This document shows positions 34,844-42,598 of a DNA stretch of 64,000 bases, piece after piece. The stretch is taken from contig NZ_WAEL01000007.1 in the NCBI RefSeq assembly GCF_011742925.1, positions 124,001 through 188,000 on the forward strand, written 5' to 3'. This stretch comes from Fibrivirga algicola (lineage in GTDB: Bacteria; Bacteroidota; Bacteroidia; Cytophagales; Spirosomataceae). The notes under the pieces were generated by a model. It had not been told where the DNA came from. It did not search any database and saw only the letters and a list, made by a program, of their open reading frames with translations. The translations under genes and the position numbers were made by a program. Position 1 is the stretch's first letter; the number at the start of each line of letters is the position of its first letter.

Positions 34844-35557
34844 ATGCACTTTATGCAAGGCAAGAATATTCTCATTATCGGCGCCAGTTCGGGTATTGGC
34901 CATGCGCTGGCCCTTTCGCTCCAGGAACAGGGCGCTACATTGTTTACGGCAGGTCGCCGTCAGCCGGAAGGCATTACCTCAACGCACATGCATTGGGATG
35001 TAAACGAGCCAGCGGCGGATGCACTCAACCAACTTCCAGATCAGCTTCACGGGCTGGTGTATGCGCCGGGAACCATTAACCTGAAGCCGTTTCAGCGTCT
35101 ACAGCCCGCCGATTACCAGGCCGATCTACAGGTCAACGTACTGGGTGCCATCTCAGCAATTCACGCTACACTAGCCCTATTGAAAAAACCGAAAGGGGCC
35201 AGTGTCGTGCTATTTAGTACGGTGGCTGCGAAGTTGGGTATGGGCTTACACTCGTCGGTATCGGTAGCGAAATCGGCGGTAGAAGGGCTGACCAAATCAC
35301 TGGCTGCGGAATTTGCCCCGTTCAATATTCGCGTTAACTCCATTGCTCCCTCCCTGACCGATACGCCACTGGCCGAGTCGAAAGGGTTGCTGGGTACGCC
35401 CGAAAAGCGTGAGGCGGCCGATAAACGGCACCCACTCAACCGCGTTGGTACCGCCGAGGACATCGCGGGTATGGCAGCCTACCTGCTGGGCGATCAGGCG
35501 ACATGGATCACTGGCCAGATCATCGGTATCGATGGCGGAATGGGCAGCTTGAAATAG
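34844..35557 (+). CDS. Short-chain dehydrogenase/reductase lacking the usual catalytic tyrosine
   Basis: A 237-aa classical SDR: IIGASSGIGHALA cofactor loop, VYAPGTINL in place of NNAG, Ser125 (FSTVA), Lys143 in SVSVAKSAVEGLTKSLAAEFAP, and RVNSIAPSLTDTPLA. The position four before the Lys, normally the catalytic Tyr, is Val139, so proton transfer must differ or activity is lost. It follows PTPS and folE, the order expected for a sepiapterin-reductase-like step, but the missing Tyr makes that uncertain. Confidence 0.85.
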   Translation: MHFMQGKNILIIGASSGIGHALALSLQEQGATLFTAGRRQPEGITSTHMHWDVNEPAADALNQLPDQLHGLVYAPGTINLKPFQRLQPADYQADLQVNVLGAISAIHATLALLKKPKGASVVLFSTVAAKLGMGLHSSVSVAKSAVEGLTKSLAAEFAPFNIRVNSIAPSLTDTPLAESKGLLGTPEKREAADKRHPLNRVGTAEDIAGMAAYLLGDQATWITGQIIGIDGGMGSLK

Positions 35558-35572
35558 CTTTACAAGTACCAT

Positions 35573-35622
35573 AAAAAAGGCGTTGCCTGCGTACCAACCG
35601 GTACGCAGGCAACGCCTTTTTT
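35573..35622. terminator. Strong bidirectional terminator
   Basis: A perfect 23-bp stem (35573-35595 / 35600-35622) has a 4-nt loop and A6 on one side, T6 on the other. It lies between the stops of the converging SDR and SCO genes. Confidence 0.9.
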
Positions 35623-35633
35623 ATGTCGCAAGA

Positions 35634-36332
35634 TCAACTGGACAGCAGGGCCCGCATGTCGGCAATCAGCTTGTCGAGCTCGATGGGTTGGGTGCCATTG
35701 TATACCCCCCGGATGCGGCGATTCTGATCAATGAGGATCAGGTGTTCAGTGTGTAGAAACTCGGTCGAATCGCGGGTAAAGCCAATGGCCTCTTCGGCAA
35801 AGTAAGACCGACGGGCAAGCGCGTAAATCTGCCCCTTGTTGCCGGTGAGCAACTGCCATTTGCCCGGCATGACACCGTTGCTCCTGGCATAGTGCTGTAA
35901 ACGGGGCACCGAGTCGATCCAGGGCGTCACGCTGAATGATAGTAGCCTAACGTTGGGGTCGGTTTGAAAGGTATCCTGCACCGCCTTGAGCAGATTGGTC
36001 ATTTTAGGGCAAACGGTAGGGCAGGAGGTAAAGAAGAAATTGGCGACGTATATCTTTCCCGCTACCGAGTCCTGCGTGATTACCTGACCAGCCTGATTCT
36101 GAAACGAGAAGTCGGCAACGTGGTGGGTAATCTGTTTGTCTATTTCTGTCGCACTACTGAGCCAGACCGGCGTAAAATCGGGTGTGTTGTAATAGGGCAC
36201 TTCGTCGGCCATCGACGTACCTGTGCGCTGCCCACAAGCCAGCAGGAGTGCCCCGAAAAGCAGCAGCCCGCTAGTGCGAAACGCGGATAGAATCCCAGAT
36301 AGTGGCGCAGTTTTTAACTCCTGTAAATCCAT
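35634..36332 (-). CDS. SCO1/SenC-family copper chaperone-like lipoprotein
   Basis: 232 aa from the ATG at 36332. The N-terminal hydrophobic segment ends in LLLACGQR, a lipobox. The thioredoxin-like domain carries FFFTSCPTVCPKM, the CxxxC copper/thiol site, and the third ligand His in FLHTEHLILID. SCO proteins deliver copper to cytochrome oxidase or act as thiol redox proteins in the periplasm. The start overlaps the MORN gene's 3' end by 62 nt. It is the last gene of a run starting with an ECF sigma factor. Confidence 0.88.
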   Translation of the reverse strand: MDLQELKTAPLSGILSAFRTSGLLLFGALLLACGQRTGTSMADEVPYYNTPDFTPVWLSSATEIDKQITHHVADFSFQNQAGQVITQDSVAGKIYVANFFFTSCPTVCPKMTNLLKAVQDTFQTDPNVRLLSFSVTPWIDSVPRLQHYARSNGVMPGKWQLLTGNKGQIYALARRSYFAEEAIGFTRDSTEFLHTEHLILIDQNRRIRGVYNGTQPIELDKLIADMRALLSS

Positions 36333-36870
36333 AGTTGCGGCCGTTGCGGGCTTCGTAATTGACTTTAAGTGTGCCATCGTTGAACCACTGGCGTTGCGGG
36401 CCGTTCTCTTGCCCGTTGTGGTAGGTGCCCGCCAGGGCAGGCTGGCCGTTTGCAAACCATTCGTTCCGGCGGCCTTCATACACATCCTGCACAAACTGAT
36501 ACACGAAGGCCCGTTTTCCCGACTCGTGCCAGCCCCGCTGCTCGCCTTCCTGCCAGCCGTTGTGGTACTGCCGTTCTTCTTTCAATTGGCCACTCGTGTA
36601 CCAGTGCCGGTGGAGGCCCTCCGCTTTGCCTTCCAGGTACGTACCTGAAAAAAGGGTATCGCCCCCGGCGGTACACTCATACACCCGGCCGCTAAAGGGA
36701 TGCTTGGCAAACCATAATTGCCCGTCGTGCCGTTGCCAGCCCGGTGCATCTGCCGAGACCGTGACATTTGGAATGACCGTTGTGCCCCGTTCGCTGGCCT
36801 GACAGCCGCCTAACGCAACGACGATTGCCAGCATGCTGAACCTACTGCGTAATGGTGCCCGCTTTGCCAT
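36271..36870 (-). CDS. MORN-repeat (YwqK-like) lipoprotein
   Basis: About 199 aa from the ATG at 36870. Starts at 36885 and 36834 are also possible; I prefer 36870 because MAKRAPLRSRFS gives a basic n-region before MLAIVVALGGC. The mature part has MORN-type repeats: GTYLEGKAEGLHRHWYTSGQLKEE, NGWQEGEQRGWHESG, YEGRRNEWFANGQPALAG and NGPQRQWFNDGTLK. Such proteins are often auto-labelled YwqK antitoxin, but nothing here indicates a toxin-antitoxin function. It overlaps both neighbours, so it is co-expressed with the YHYH and SCO genes. Confidence 0.75.
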   Translation of the reverse strand: MAKRAPLRSRFSMLAIVVALGGCQASERGTTVIPNVTVSADAPGWQRHDGQLWFAKHPFSGRVYECTAGGDTLFSGTYLEGKAEGLHRHWYTSGQLKEERQYHNGWQEGEQRGWHESGKRAFVYQFVQDVYEGRRNEWFANGQPALAGTYHNGQENGPQRQWFNDGTLKVNYEARNGRNYGFTGVKNCATIWDSIRVSH

Positions 36871-37645
36871 AGTAGCCACTGCCATTCAGATAAGGGTCTT
36901 CGGCGGTGATGTGGTAGTGATAAATGCCGTTTGGGTAGTCGGCGGTAGTGCCAACGTGGCCGTGGTATTTATCCAGATCGGTGTTGGTGATGGCTTTTCC
37001 GTTCTCGGTTGGGCCATACACCGGGAAGCCATCGAGCAGAAAGCCCAGCAATGCTTCTTTCCCCTTGGTTTTGGTTAGGTACGTTGGCTCTACATGATAG
37101 TGGTACTGTCCCTGCTGCTGGGGGTGGCCTGCATACTGATCGAACCCGTTTACTTCGTTGGTCAGCGGAGCACGCTGTGCGGCATACTGGTTGAAAAACG
37201 GCACGCCATTGAGCGATACCCCGATGGGGCCAAGGGGCGTTTCAGCATGGGCTGCATCAACGGTGGGAGTAGCGGGCAGTTTGAACGTCAGGTTGAACTC
37301 ACTGATCCGGTTCGGGTTGATGGCGTATTTCGTATTGGTTCCGTTATAGGCTTCGTACAGGCTGCTCTCCCATTGTGTGCCCTGGTAATAGGGGCTCTTG
37401 TGATCTGGCCGACCCTTGGTTTTGATCACCACATTGGTGCCCTCCATGTAGATTTCGGTGGCTCCGTATAACTTTTTATAGACATCCGGCACCCCCGTTC
37501 CCACGGTTGTCGTTGTGCTCGTTGTACCGGTTGTCGTGGGCGTAACAGCGCCTGTGACACTAGTTTGCTTACAGGCAGCAACTGTGAGCAAACCTGCCGT
37601 AAGGGCGAGGCCACCAAAGGCAGTAATGAATTGGATTCGGTTCAT
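36842..37645 (-). CDS. YHYH-domain lipoprotein
   Basis: A 267-aa lipoprotein (LLTVAACKQ) with a Thr-rich linker (~30-50). The YHYH domain is recognised by two copies of the motif, GQYHYHVEP and GIYHYHITAED, with DGFPVYGP and KYHGHVG between them. The many histidines suggest metal binding, but the family has no proven function. It sits between the CpxP-like gene (43 nt away) and the MORN gene (overlapping), within the sigma-factor run. Confidence 0.85.
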   Translation of the reverse strand: MNRIQFITAFGGLALTAGLLTVAACKQTSVTGAVTPTTTGTTSTTTTVGTGVPDVYKKLYGATEIYMEGTNVVIKTKGRPDHKSPYYQGTQWESSLYEAYNGTNTKYAINPNRISEFNLTFKLPATPTVDAAHAETPLGPIGVSLNGVPFFNQYAAQRAPLTNEVNGFDQYAGHPQQQGQYHYHVEPTYLTKTKGKEALLGFLLDGFPVYGPTENGKAITNTDLDKYHGHVGTTADYPNGIYHYHITAEDPYLNGSGYYGKAGTITQ

Positions 37646-37688
37646 TAGTAAGGGTGTGGTTTATGGTTGAGGTCGATACTGCAATTAC

Positions 37689-38282
37689 TTATGGGCGTTG
37701 TGGAGCGCCCTGAGGAGGTGGCCCTTCGGGGCGTCCTTCTGGTGGGCCGTCCATACCACTTGGGGGAGGTGGCGGCCCTTCACCCGGCGGGCCAGTATGG
37801 CGCCCTTGTCCGGGACGTTGTTGCCGACCAAAGAGCTGGCTTAATTCACTCACTAACCGCTTAAAACTAGCTTGCTGGTCGGGACGGCACAGGGCTTTTA
37901 TCTTCTGAAAATGGGTGAAGTTGAGCCGCGCCTGCCCAACCTGATTCTGACCGATCTGATCGCTGAGCTCGCTGGCCCGGGCTGAGTCGGGTTCGTCAGC
38001 TTCCACTAATTTGTAGTAGTCCTGAAACAACGTTATCGATTGCTCATTGAGCCGCCTGGTCTGCTGCTGGTGCGTAGCAACGAGTTGCAGGTACTGTTGT
38101 TTCTGCAATGAATCGAAGGCCAGCCGCTCGATAATTACCTGGGCGGGCCCTTCGCCACGCGGCGGCCCGGACTGCATTGGTCGGTTGGGTCTGTCAGGTC
38201 TGATAAGCAGAAAACCAATTGTCAGGAAGTTGAGCAGCAGGAGGCCAATCACCGCGATGGTTAATAGTTTTGTCCGCTCCAT
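37689..38282 (-). CDS. CpxP/Spy-like periplasmic sensor or chaperone with membrane anchor
   Basis: 197 aa from the ATG at 38282. One N-terminal transmembrane helix (LLTIAVIGLLLLNFLTIGFLL) is followed by a helical domain (LAFDSLQKQQYLQLVATHQQQTRRLNEQ, then FTHFQKIKALCRPDQQASFKRL) like periplasmic heavy-metal sensors of the CpxP/ZraP type. The last ~45 residues are rich in Pro, Gly and Gln. It overlaps the anti-sigma-like gene by 22 nt. It could report envelope or metal stress to the sigma/anti-sigma pair. Confidence 0.75.
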   Translation of the reverse strand: MERTKLLTIAVIGLLLLNFLTIGFLLIRPDRPNRPMQSGPPRGEGPAQVIIERLAFDSLQKQQYLQLVATHQQQTRRLNEQSITLFQDYYKLVEADEPDSARASELSDQIGQNQVGQARLNFTHFQKIKALCRPDQQASFKRLVSELSQLFGRQQRPGQGRHTGPPGEGPPPPPSGMDGPPEGRPEGPPPQGAPQRP

Positions 38283-38584
38283 ACAGCATACAATTGGTGG
38301 GTAGATGGGTACAGGTGCATGTCGGTTACAACGGTATGTAAGTCTGCACTGGTTGGACTGGTAGTACCTGACACGCGCTGAAGGAGCTGCCAGTTGAGCA
38401 CCGCCAATAAGGCAAACGACGCAGTAGCCAGCCAAACCAACCGCGTGGGAACGTACCCCGACGAAGGGGCATCGGTCAGCTTGTTGCGAATTTTGGCGAA
38501 CAGGAAGGGGCTGGGCTCAGCCCGGCTCAGCCCATCGAGGCTGCCCAATACGTCGTTGATCCATGTATCTTTTCCGGGTTCCAT
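38261..38584 (-). CDS. Anti-sigma-factor-like single-pass membrane protein
   Basis: 107 aa. A cytoplasmic N-terminal part (DTWINDVLGSLDGLSRAEPSPFLFAKIRNKL) is followed by one membrane helix (LVWLATASFALLAVLNWQLLQ) and a short outer tail. Position right after an ECF sigma gene (30 nt) and this topology fit an anti-sigma factor, though no ZAS zinc motif is seen. Overlap with the CpxP-like gene suggests coupled translation. Confidence 0.65.
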   Translation of the reverse strand: MEPGKDTWINDVLGSLDGLSRAEPSPFLFAKIRNKLTDAPSSGYVPTRLVWLATASFALLAVLNWQLLQRVSGTTSPTSADLHTVVTDMHLYPSTHQLYAVWSGQNY

Positions 38585-38614
38585 ATGCAGTTAGACGCTA
38601 GTCAGTTTTGATTC

Positions 38615-39205
38615 CTACGGCCTGGCTGATTTATACCAGCTGCCCAGTTGTTTTTTCAGGTTATCGGTAGCCCGTTGAAGGAGCGACTCTACCGCCCCCA
38701 CGCTGATGGCCATAATGGCTGCCGTCTCCACATTGCTTAGCCCCTCAACACGGGTAAGAATGTAGGCGGTTTTTTGCTTCTCGGCAAGCTTGTCGATGGC
38801 TCGGGAGAGGATCGAGGCGTTCTCCTGGTTTTCGAGTAGCAGGCCGGGATGCACCGGGTCGGTGGGGTCGTGCTCAATGGCACCCGTTTGCAGATTGAAC
38901 AGGCTGGTCAGAAAGGCGAATCGTTTCTGCCGCTGCGTATGCCTCAGGAAGTCGAGCGATTTATTGACGGTAATGCGGTAGAGCCAGGTCGTGACAGTGG
39001 CTTCCCGGTTAAACGTACCCAGCGAACGATACAGCTCTACGTAAACGTCCTGCGTGATCTCTTCGGCGTCTTCCCGGTTGCGCACATAACCGAGGGCCGT
39101 ATTATACACCCGCCCCTTGGTGCGTTCGTAGAATTGCCTGAACGCGTTCTCGTCTCCCTGACCAATGGCGCTGAGCAGCAGTAGTAAATCCGGTAGGTCG
39201 GGCAT
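38615..39205 (-). CDS. ECF-type RNA polymerase sigma factor
   Basis: 196 aa. Region 2 is seen in AEEITQDVYVELYRSLGTFNREATVTTWLYRITVNKSLDFLR and region 4 in AYILTRVEGLSNVETAAIMAISVGAVESLLQRATDNLKK. ECF sigma factors direct RNA polymerase to stress or surface-signal regulons. It is followed by the anti-sigma-like, CpxP-like, YHYH, MORN and SCO genes with short gaps or overlaps. Its ATG lies only 8 nt after the stop of the threonine dehydratase-like gene, so basal transcription may come from that promoter. Confidence 0.9.
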   Translation of the reverse strand: MPDLPDLLLLLSAIGQGDENAFRQFYERTKGRVYNTALGYVRNREDAEEITQDVYVELYRSLGTFNREATVTTWLYRITVNKSLDFLRHTQRQKRFAFLTSLFNLQTGAIEHDPTDPVHPGLLLENQENASILSRAIDKLAEKQKTAYILTRVEGLSNVETAAIMAISVGAVESLLQRATDNLKKQLGSWYKSARP

Positions 39206-39213
39206 TGAGGGGG

Positions 39214-40164
39214 TTAGTCAGCGAAATACTTCCCCAAATCTACGTTGCCGCCCGTTAGAATAATACCGATTGTTTGTCCGGAAAAATCAGCTTTATACTT
39301 AAGTACAACAGCCAGCGGCACGGCGCAGGACGGCTCGATCAGAATCTTCATGCGTTCCCAGACTAGTCGTTGCGCTGCGCGGATTTCGGTGTCGTTTACC
39401 AGTCGGATATCGCTCACATGCTGCCGGATGATCGCCAGGGTACGCTCGCTTAGACTGGTCATCAGCCCGTCGGCAATGGTGTTGATGTACGGTGCCTGCT
39501 CGACCCGGCCACTTTTGAACGACAGCACGGCGTCGGCGGCGCCCTCGGGTTCACCGGCGATGACCCGGGTCTGCGACGACAGGTAATGCACGGCCAGCGC
39601 GGTACCGCTGAGCAGCCCGCCTCCCCCAACCGGAGCCATGATAACGTCGAACGGGCGACCTGTCGGGTTGTCTTCCATCAACTCAATAGCGGCGGTACTC
39701 TGGCCGGCAATGACCCGGTCATCGTCGAACGGATGAATGAGCGTGGCCTGGGTACGTTGCATGACCTCGATCACCCCGGCTTCGCGCGCCGCTAAATTTG
39801 GTTCACAGTCAATCACCTCCGCGCCATAGCCTCGAACGGCCTCTTTCTTCACCTGGGGTGCGGTACGGGGCATGACAATATAGGCCGGAATCCGGAGCTG
39901 CCGGGCGGCATAGGCCAGGGCCTGAGCGTGGTTGCCCGACGAGTGGGTAGTGACCCCATACTGGCGCTCAGCCTCTGTCAGTTGCAGGGCCGCATTCATG
40001 CCACCACGTGCTTTAAAAGCGCCAATTTTCTGAAAGTTTTCGCACTTGAAAACCAGCGTTGCTCCAGCCATACCGTCGATAGTCTGGTTGGTGAGGCAGG
40101 GCGTACGGTGGATATATGGACGGATGCGATCGTGAGCGTCGCGGAGGGTTTGGAGGGAGAGCAT
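39214..40164 (-). CDS. PLP-dependent threonine/serine dehydratase-like enzyme
   Basis: A 316-aa fold-type II PLP enzyme. The PLP lysine is in KIGAFKARGG, the phosphate loop in APVGGGGLLSGTA, and the cofactor-base region in ILTGGNVD. It has HSSGNHAQALAYAA, as in threonine dehydratase and serine racemase. There is no ACT regulatory domain, so it is the short, catabolic/racemase-like form rather than biosynthetic IlvA. A TAGATTTG box 27 nt upstream is its likely promoter. Confidence 0.88.
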   Translation of the reverse strand: MLSLQTLRDAHDRIRPYIHRTPCLTNQTIDGMAGATLVFKCENFQKIGAFKARGGMNAALQLTEAERQYGVTTHSSGNHAQALAYAARQLRIPAYIVMPRTAPQVKKEAVRGYGAEVIDCEPNLAAREAGVIEVMQRTQATLIHPFDDDRVIAGQSTAAIELMEDNPTGRPFDVIMAPVGGGGLLSGTALAVHYLSSQTRVIAGEPEGAADAVLSFKSGRVEQAPYINTIADGLMTSLSERTLAIIRQHVSDIRLVNDTEIRAAQRLVWERMKILIEPSCAVPLAVVLKYKADFSGQTIGIILTGGNVDLGKYFAD

Positions 40165-40190
40165 TAGGGCACCGGGTTGTGTTTCCGGCC

Positions 40191-40198
40191 CAAATCTA
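40191..40198 (-). promoter_or_regulatory. -7 box (TAGATTTG) for the dehydratase gene
   Basis: CAAATCTA on the plus strand, an exact TAnnTTTG match on the minus strand, 27 nt before the ATG. Confidence 0.5.
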
Positions 40199-40267
40199 AC
40201 AAATTGCCCCCCGGTTAGCGTTTAAGGACTATGTATTTGGCCTGAAACGCCGCTTTACTATACAACC

Positions 40268-41776
40268 ATGACATCTACTGTAACCCCTACGCGGCCACCG
40301 GCAACGTTACTTTTTATTTTTGGCGGCAGCGGCGATCTAAATTTTCGCAAACTCACGCCTGCTCTTTACAACCTGTTTCTTGATGGGTATCTGCCCGAAA
40401 AATTCGAGGTTGTTGGTATCGGACGGAGTACGTATACAGACGATAGTTTTCGGGAGCGCCTGCTCGAAGGGATAGAGTCTTTCTCGAGACGGAAAAACGG
40501 ACCTGATAATCTCTGGGCCACCTTCTCGCCCAACATTAGTTACCTACAGATGGATGGCGGTGATGCTGCGTCTTATCACCTGATTGGCGACCGGGTACGC
40601 GAGCGGGAAGCCGAATGGGGTGGTCCGGCCAACATCATCTTTTACATGTCGGTGGCTCCGCAACTGGTGCCGGGCATTGCTACCAACCTCAGTCAGCTTG
40701 ATTTCTGCGGCGACAAGAACCGGGTACGTATCGTTGTTGAGAAGCCGTTTGGGCATGACCTGAACAGCGCCCGTGAATTGAACGCGCTGCTGCTGAGCCG
40801 TTTTGCTGAAGAGCAGATCTACCGGATCGATCACTACCTGGGCAAAGAAACGGTGCAGAACCTGCTGGCCCTTCGGTTTGCCAATACCCTATTTGAGCCA
40901 ATCTGGAATCATAATTACGTCGAGTCCATCCAGCTTACAGCTGCCGAAACGGTGGGGCTGGAAGGTCGGGGCGGCTACTATGAGCAGTCGGGAGCCCTAC
41001 GCGACATGATTCAGAACCACCTGCTACAACTGCTGTGTATGGTGGCGATGGAACCACCTACTTCGTTTGAAGCCGACGAGATTCGGAACAAGAAAGTGGA
41101 TGTGTTACTGGCTATGCGCCGGATTGCACCCGACCAGGTCGATCAGGTAGCGGTTCGGGGGCAGTACGGAGCCGGGGAAAAAGACGGGAAAGCCACGCCG
41201 GCTTACCGTCAGGAAGAGGGGGTAAACCCGGAGTCGATGACCGAAACCTACGCGGCAGTCACCTTCTTCTGTGACAACTGGCGCTGGGAGGGAACGCCTT
41301 TCTACGTTCGTACCGGTAAACACCTGGCCGAGAAATCATCGGTGATTACGGTGCAGTTCCGGCCCGCGCCGCACTATGCCTTTCCGAAGGGAGCTACCGA
41401 ATCGTGGCAGCACAACTGTCTCATCATCAGCATTCAGCCGGATATGAACATTCGACTGCGCTTCCAGGCAAAACGCCCCGGCCAGACGCTCGCGATCGAT
41501 CCGGTCGAGATGGAGTTTAATTACAACACCTCGTTTGCCGAACAGCAGCCCGAAGCGTACGAAACATTGCTGCTCGACGTGATGGCGGGTGATCCAACCC
41601 TGTTTATGCGGGCCGATCAGGTCGATGAGGCGTGGCAGATCGTGATGCCTATTCTCGACAAATGGGCTGCCGATTCAAACCCGGCGTCGATGCCGACCTA
41701 CGTACCTGGCTCGTGGGGCCCGGACGAAGCAACGGCCATGATCGAAAAAGCAGGTTTTAGCTGGTTAAATGAGTAA
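40268..41776 (+). CDS. zwf: Glucose-6-phosphate dehydrogenase
   Basis: 502 aa. NADP-binding FIFGGSGDLNFRKL, the active-site signature RIDHYLGKETVQNLLALRFAN with catalytic His, and VRTGKHLAEK near the substrate loop are all present. It oxidises glucose 6-phosphate to 6-phosphogluconolactone, feeding NADPH and the pentose phosphate pathway. The next gene on the strand hydrolyses its product; the 108-nt gap between them is almost entirely an inverted repeat. Confidence 0.96.
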   Translation: MTSTVTPTRPPATLLFIFGGSGDLNFRKLTPALYNLFLDGYLPEKFEVVGIGRSTYTDDSFRERLLEGIESFSRRKNGPDNLWATFSPNISYLQMDGGDAASYHLIGDRVREREAEWGGPANIIFYMSVAPQLVPGIATNLSQLDFCGDKNRVRIVVEKPFGHDLNSARELNALLLSRFAEEQIYRIDHYLGKETVQNLLALRFANTLFEPIWNHNYVESIQLTAAETVGLEGRGGYYEQSGALRDMIQNHLLQLLCMVAMEPPTSFEADEIRNKKVDVLLAMRRIAPDQVDQVAVRGQYGAGEKDGKATPAYRQEEGVNPESMTETYAAVTFFCDNWRWEGTPFYVRTGKHLAEKSSVITVQFRPAPHYAFPKGATESWQHNCLIISIQPDMNIRLRFQAKRPGQTLAIDPVEMEFNYNTSFAEQQPEAYETLLLDVMAGDPTLFMRADQVDEAWQIVMPILDKWAADSNPASMPTYVPGSWGPDEATAMIEKAGFSWLNE

Positions 41777-41781
41777 CAGTT

Positions 41782-41881
41782 AGTTTGACGTTTGTGTGTT
41801 AGTGTTTGACGTTGCTCCGCTTATGGGGCGTAGTTGTCGTCAGCAGCGCAACGTCAAACAGTAACCCACAACTATCAAACT
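41782..41881. repeat. Intergenic inverted repeat between zwf and pgl (hairpin C, GCAGCGCAAC family)
   Basis: Arms 41782-41820 and 41843-41881 pair over about 39 nt with a few mismatches. Inner core TTTGACGTTGC/GCAGCGCAACGTCAAA closely matches the repeat at 11501-11570. The left arm starts 5 nt after the zwf stop, and the right arm ends 3 nt before the pgl ATG. Confidence 0.8.
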
Positions 41882-41884
41882 GGT

Positions 41885-42598
41885 ATGACCATCACAGATA
41901 CCCCCGCCGAGCTGGCCCGGCAGGCCGCCGACTGGATTGCCACCTACGCCGAATCGGTATTGCAGCAACGCGACCGGTTTACCATTGCCCTGTCGGGTGG
42001 AAGTACGCCGAAAGCCCTCCACGAATTACTGGCTCAATCGCCGCTCCGGGAACGGATCGACTGGAGCCGGGTGCACATCTTCTGGGGCGACGAGCGGTTT
42101 GTGCCGTTGACCGACGAGAAAAACAACGCCCGAATGGCCTACGATACGTTGCTTGACCACGTACCGGTGCCTGCCGCCCAGATTCACATCATGCAGACCG
42201 ACATAGACCCCGACGCATCAATGGCGGCCTATGACCAGGTGCTGCACCAGTACTTCGACGGCCATGATCATACCTTCGATCTCGTACTGCTGGGTATGGG
42301 CGACGATGGACATACGCTCTCACTGTTTCCCGGAACCGACGTTGTAAATGAAGATAAGAAATGGACCAGCGCTTTCTTTCTGACACAGCAGGATATGTTC
42401 CGGCTAACGTTAACGGCTCCGGTCGTGAACAAGGCAGCGGCGGTGGTATTTCTGGTGGCGGGCGCCAACAAGGCAGACGCGCTCTATGAGGTACTGCACG
42501 GCCCCTATCAGCCCGACAAATACCCGTCGCAGCGCATCAAGCCCGAAAACGGCGACCTGATCTGGTTTGTCGATAAAGCCGCAGCGGCCAAACTGTGA
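41885..42598 (+). CDS. pgl: 6-phosphogluconolactonase (DevB family)
   Basis: 237 aa from the ATG at 41885; the frame reaches further upstream only by running through hairpin C. Motifs: ALSGGSTPKALHELL, the active-site IFWGDERFVPL, and LLGMGDDGHTLSLFPG. It hydrolyses the lactone made by Zwf. A gnd gene was not found nearby. Confidence 0.93.
   Translation: MTITDTPAELARQAADWIATYAESVLQQRDRFTIALSGGSTPKALHELLAQSPLRERIDWSRVHIFWGDERFVPLTDEKNNARMAYDTLLDHVPVPAAQIHIMQTDIDPDASMAAYDQVLHQYFDGHDHTFDLVLLGMGDDGHTLSLFPGTDVVNEDKKWTSAFFLTQQDMFRLTLTAPVVNKAAAVVFLVAGANKADALYEVLHGPYQPDKYPSQRIKPENGDLIWFVDKAAAAKL

Noticed and set aside
36271-36870. Reading of the MORN protein as a toxin-antitoxin component (YwqK)
   Set aside because: No toxin gene is adjacent; it is a lipoprotein inside a sigma-factor run, so the label would mislead.
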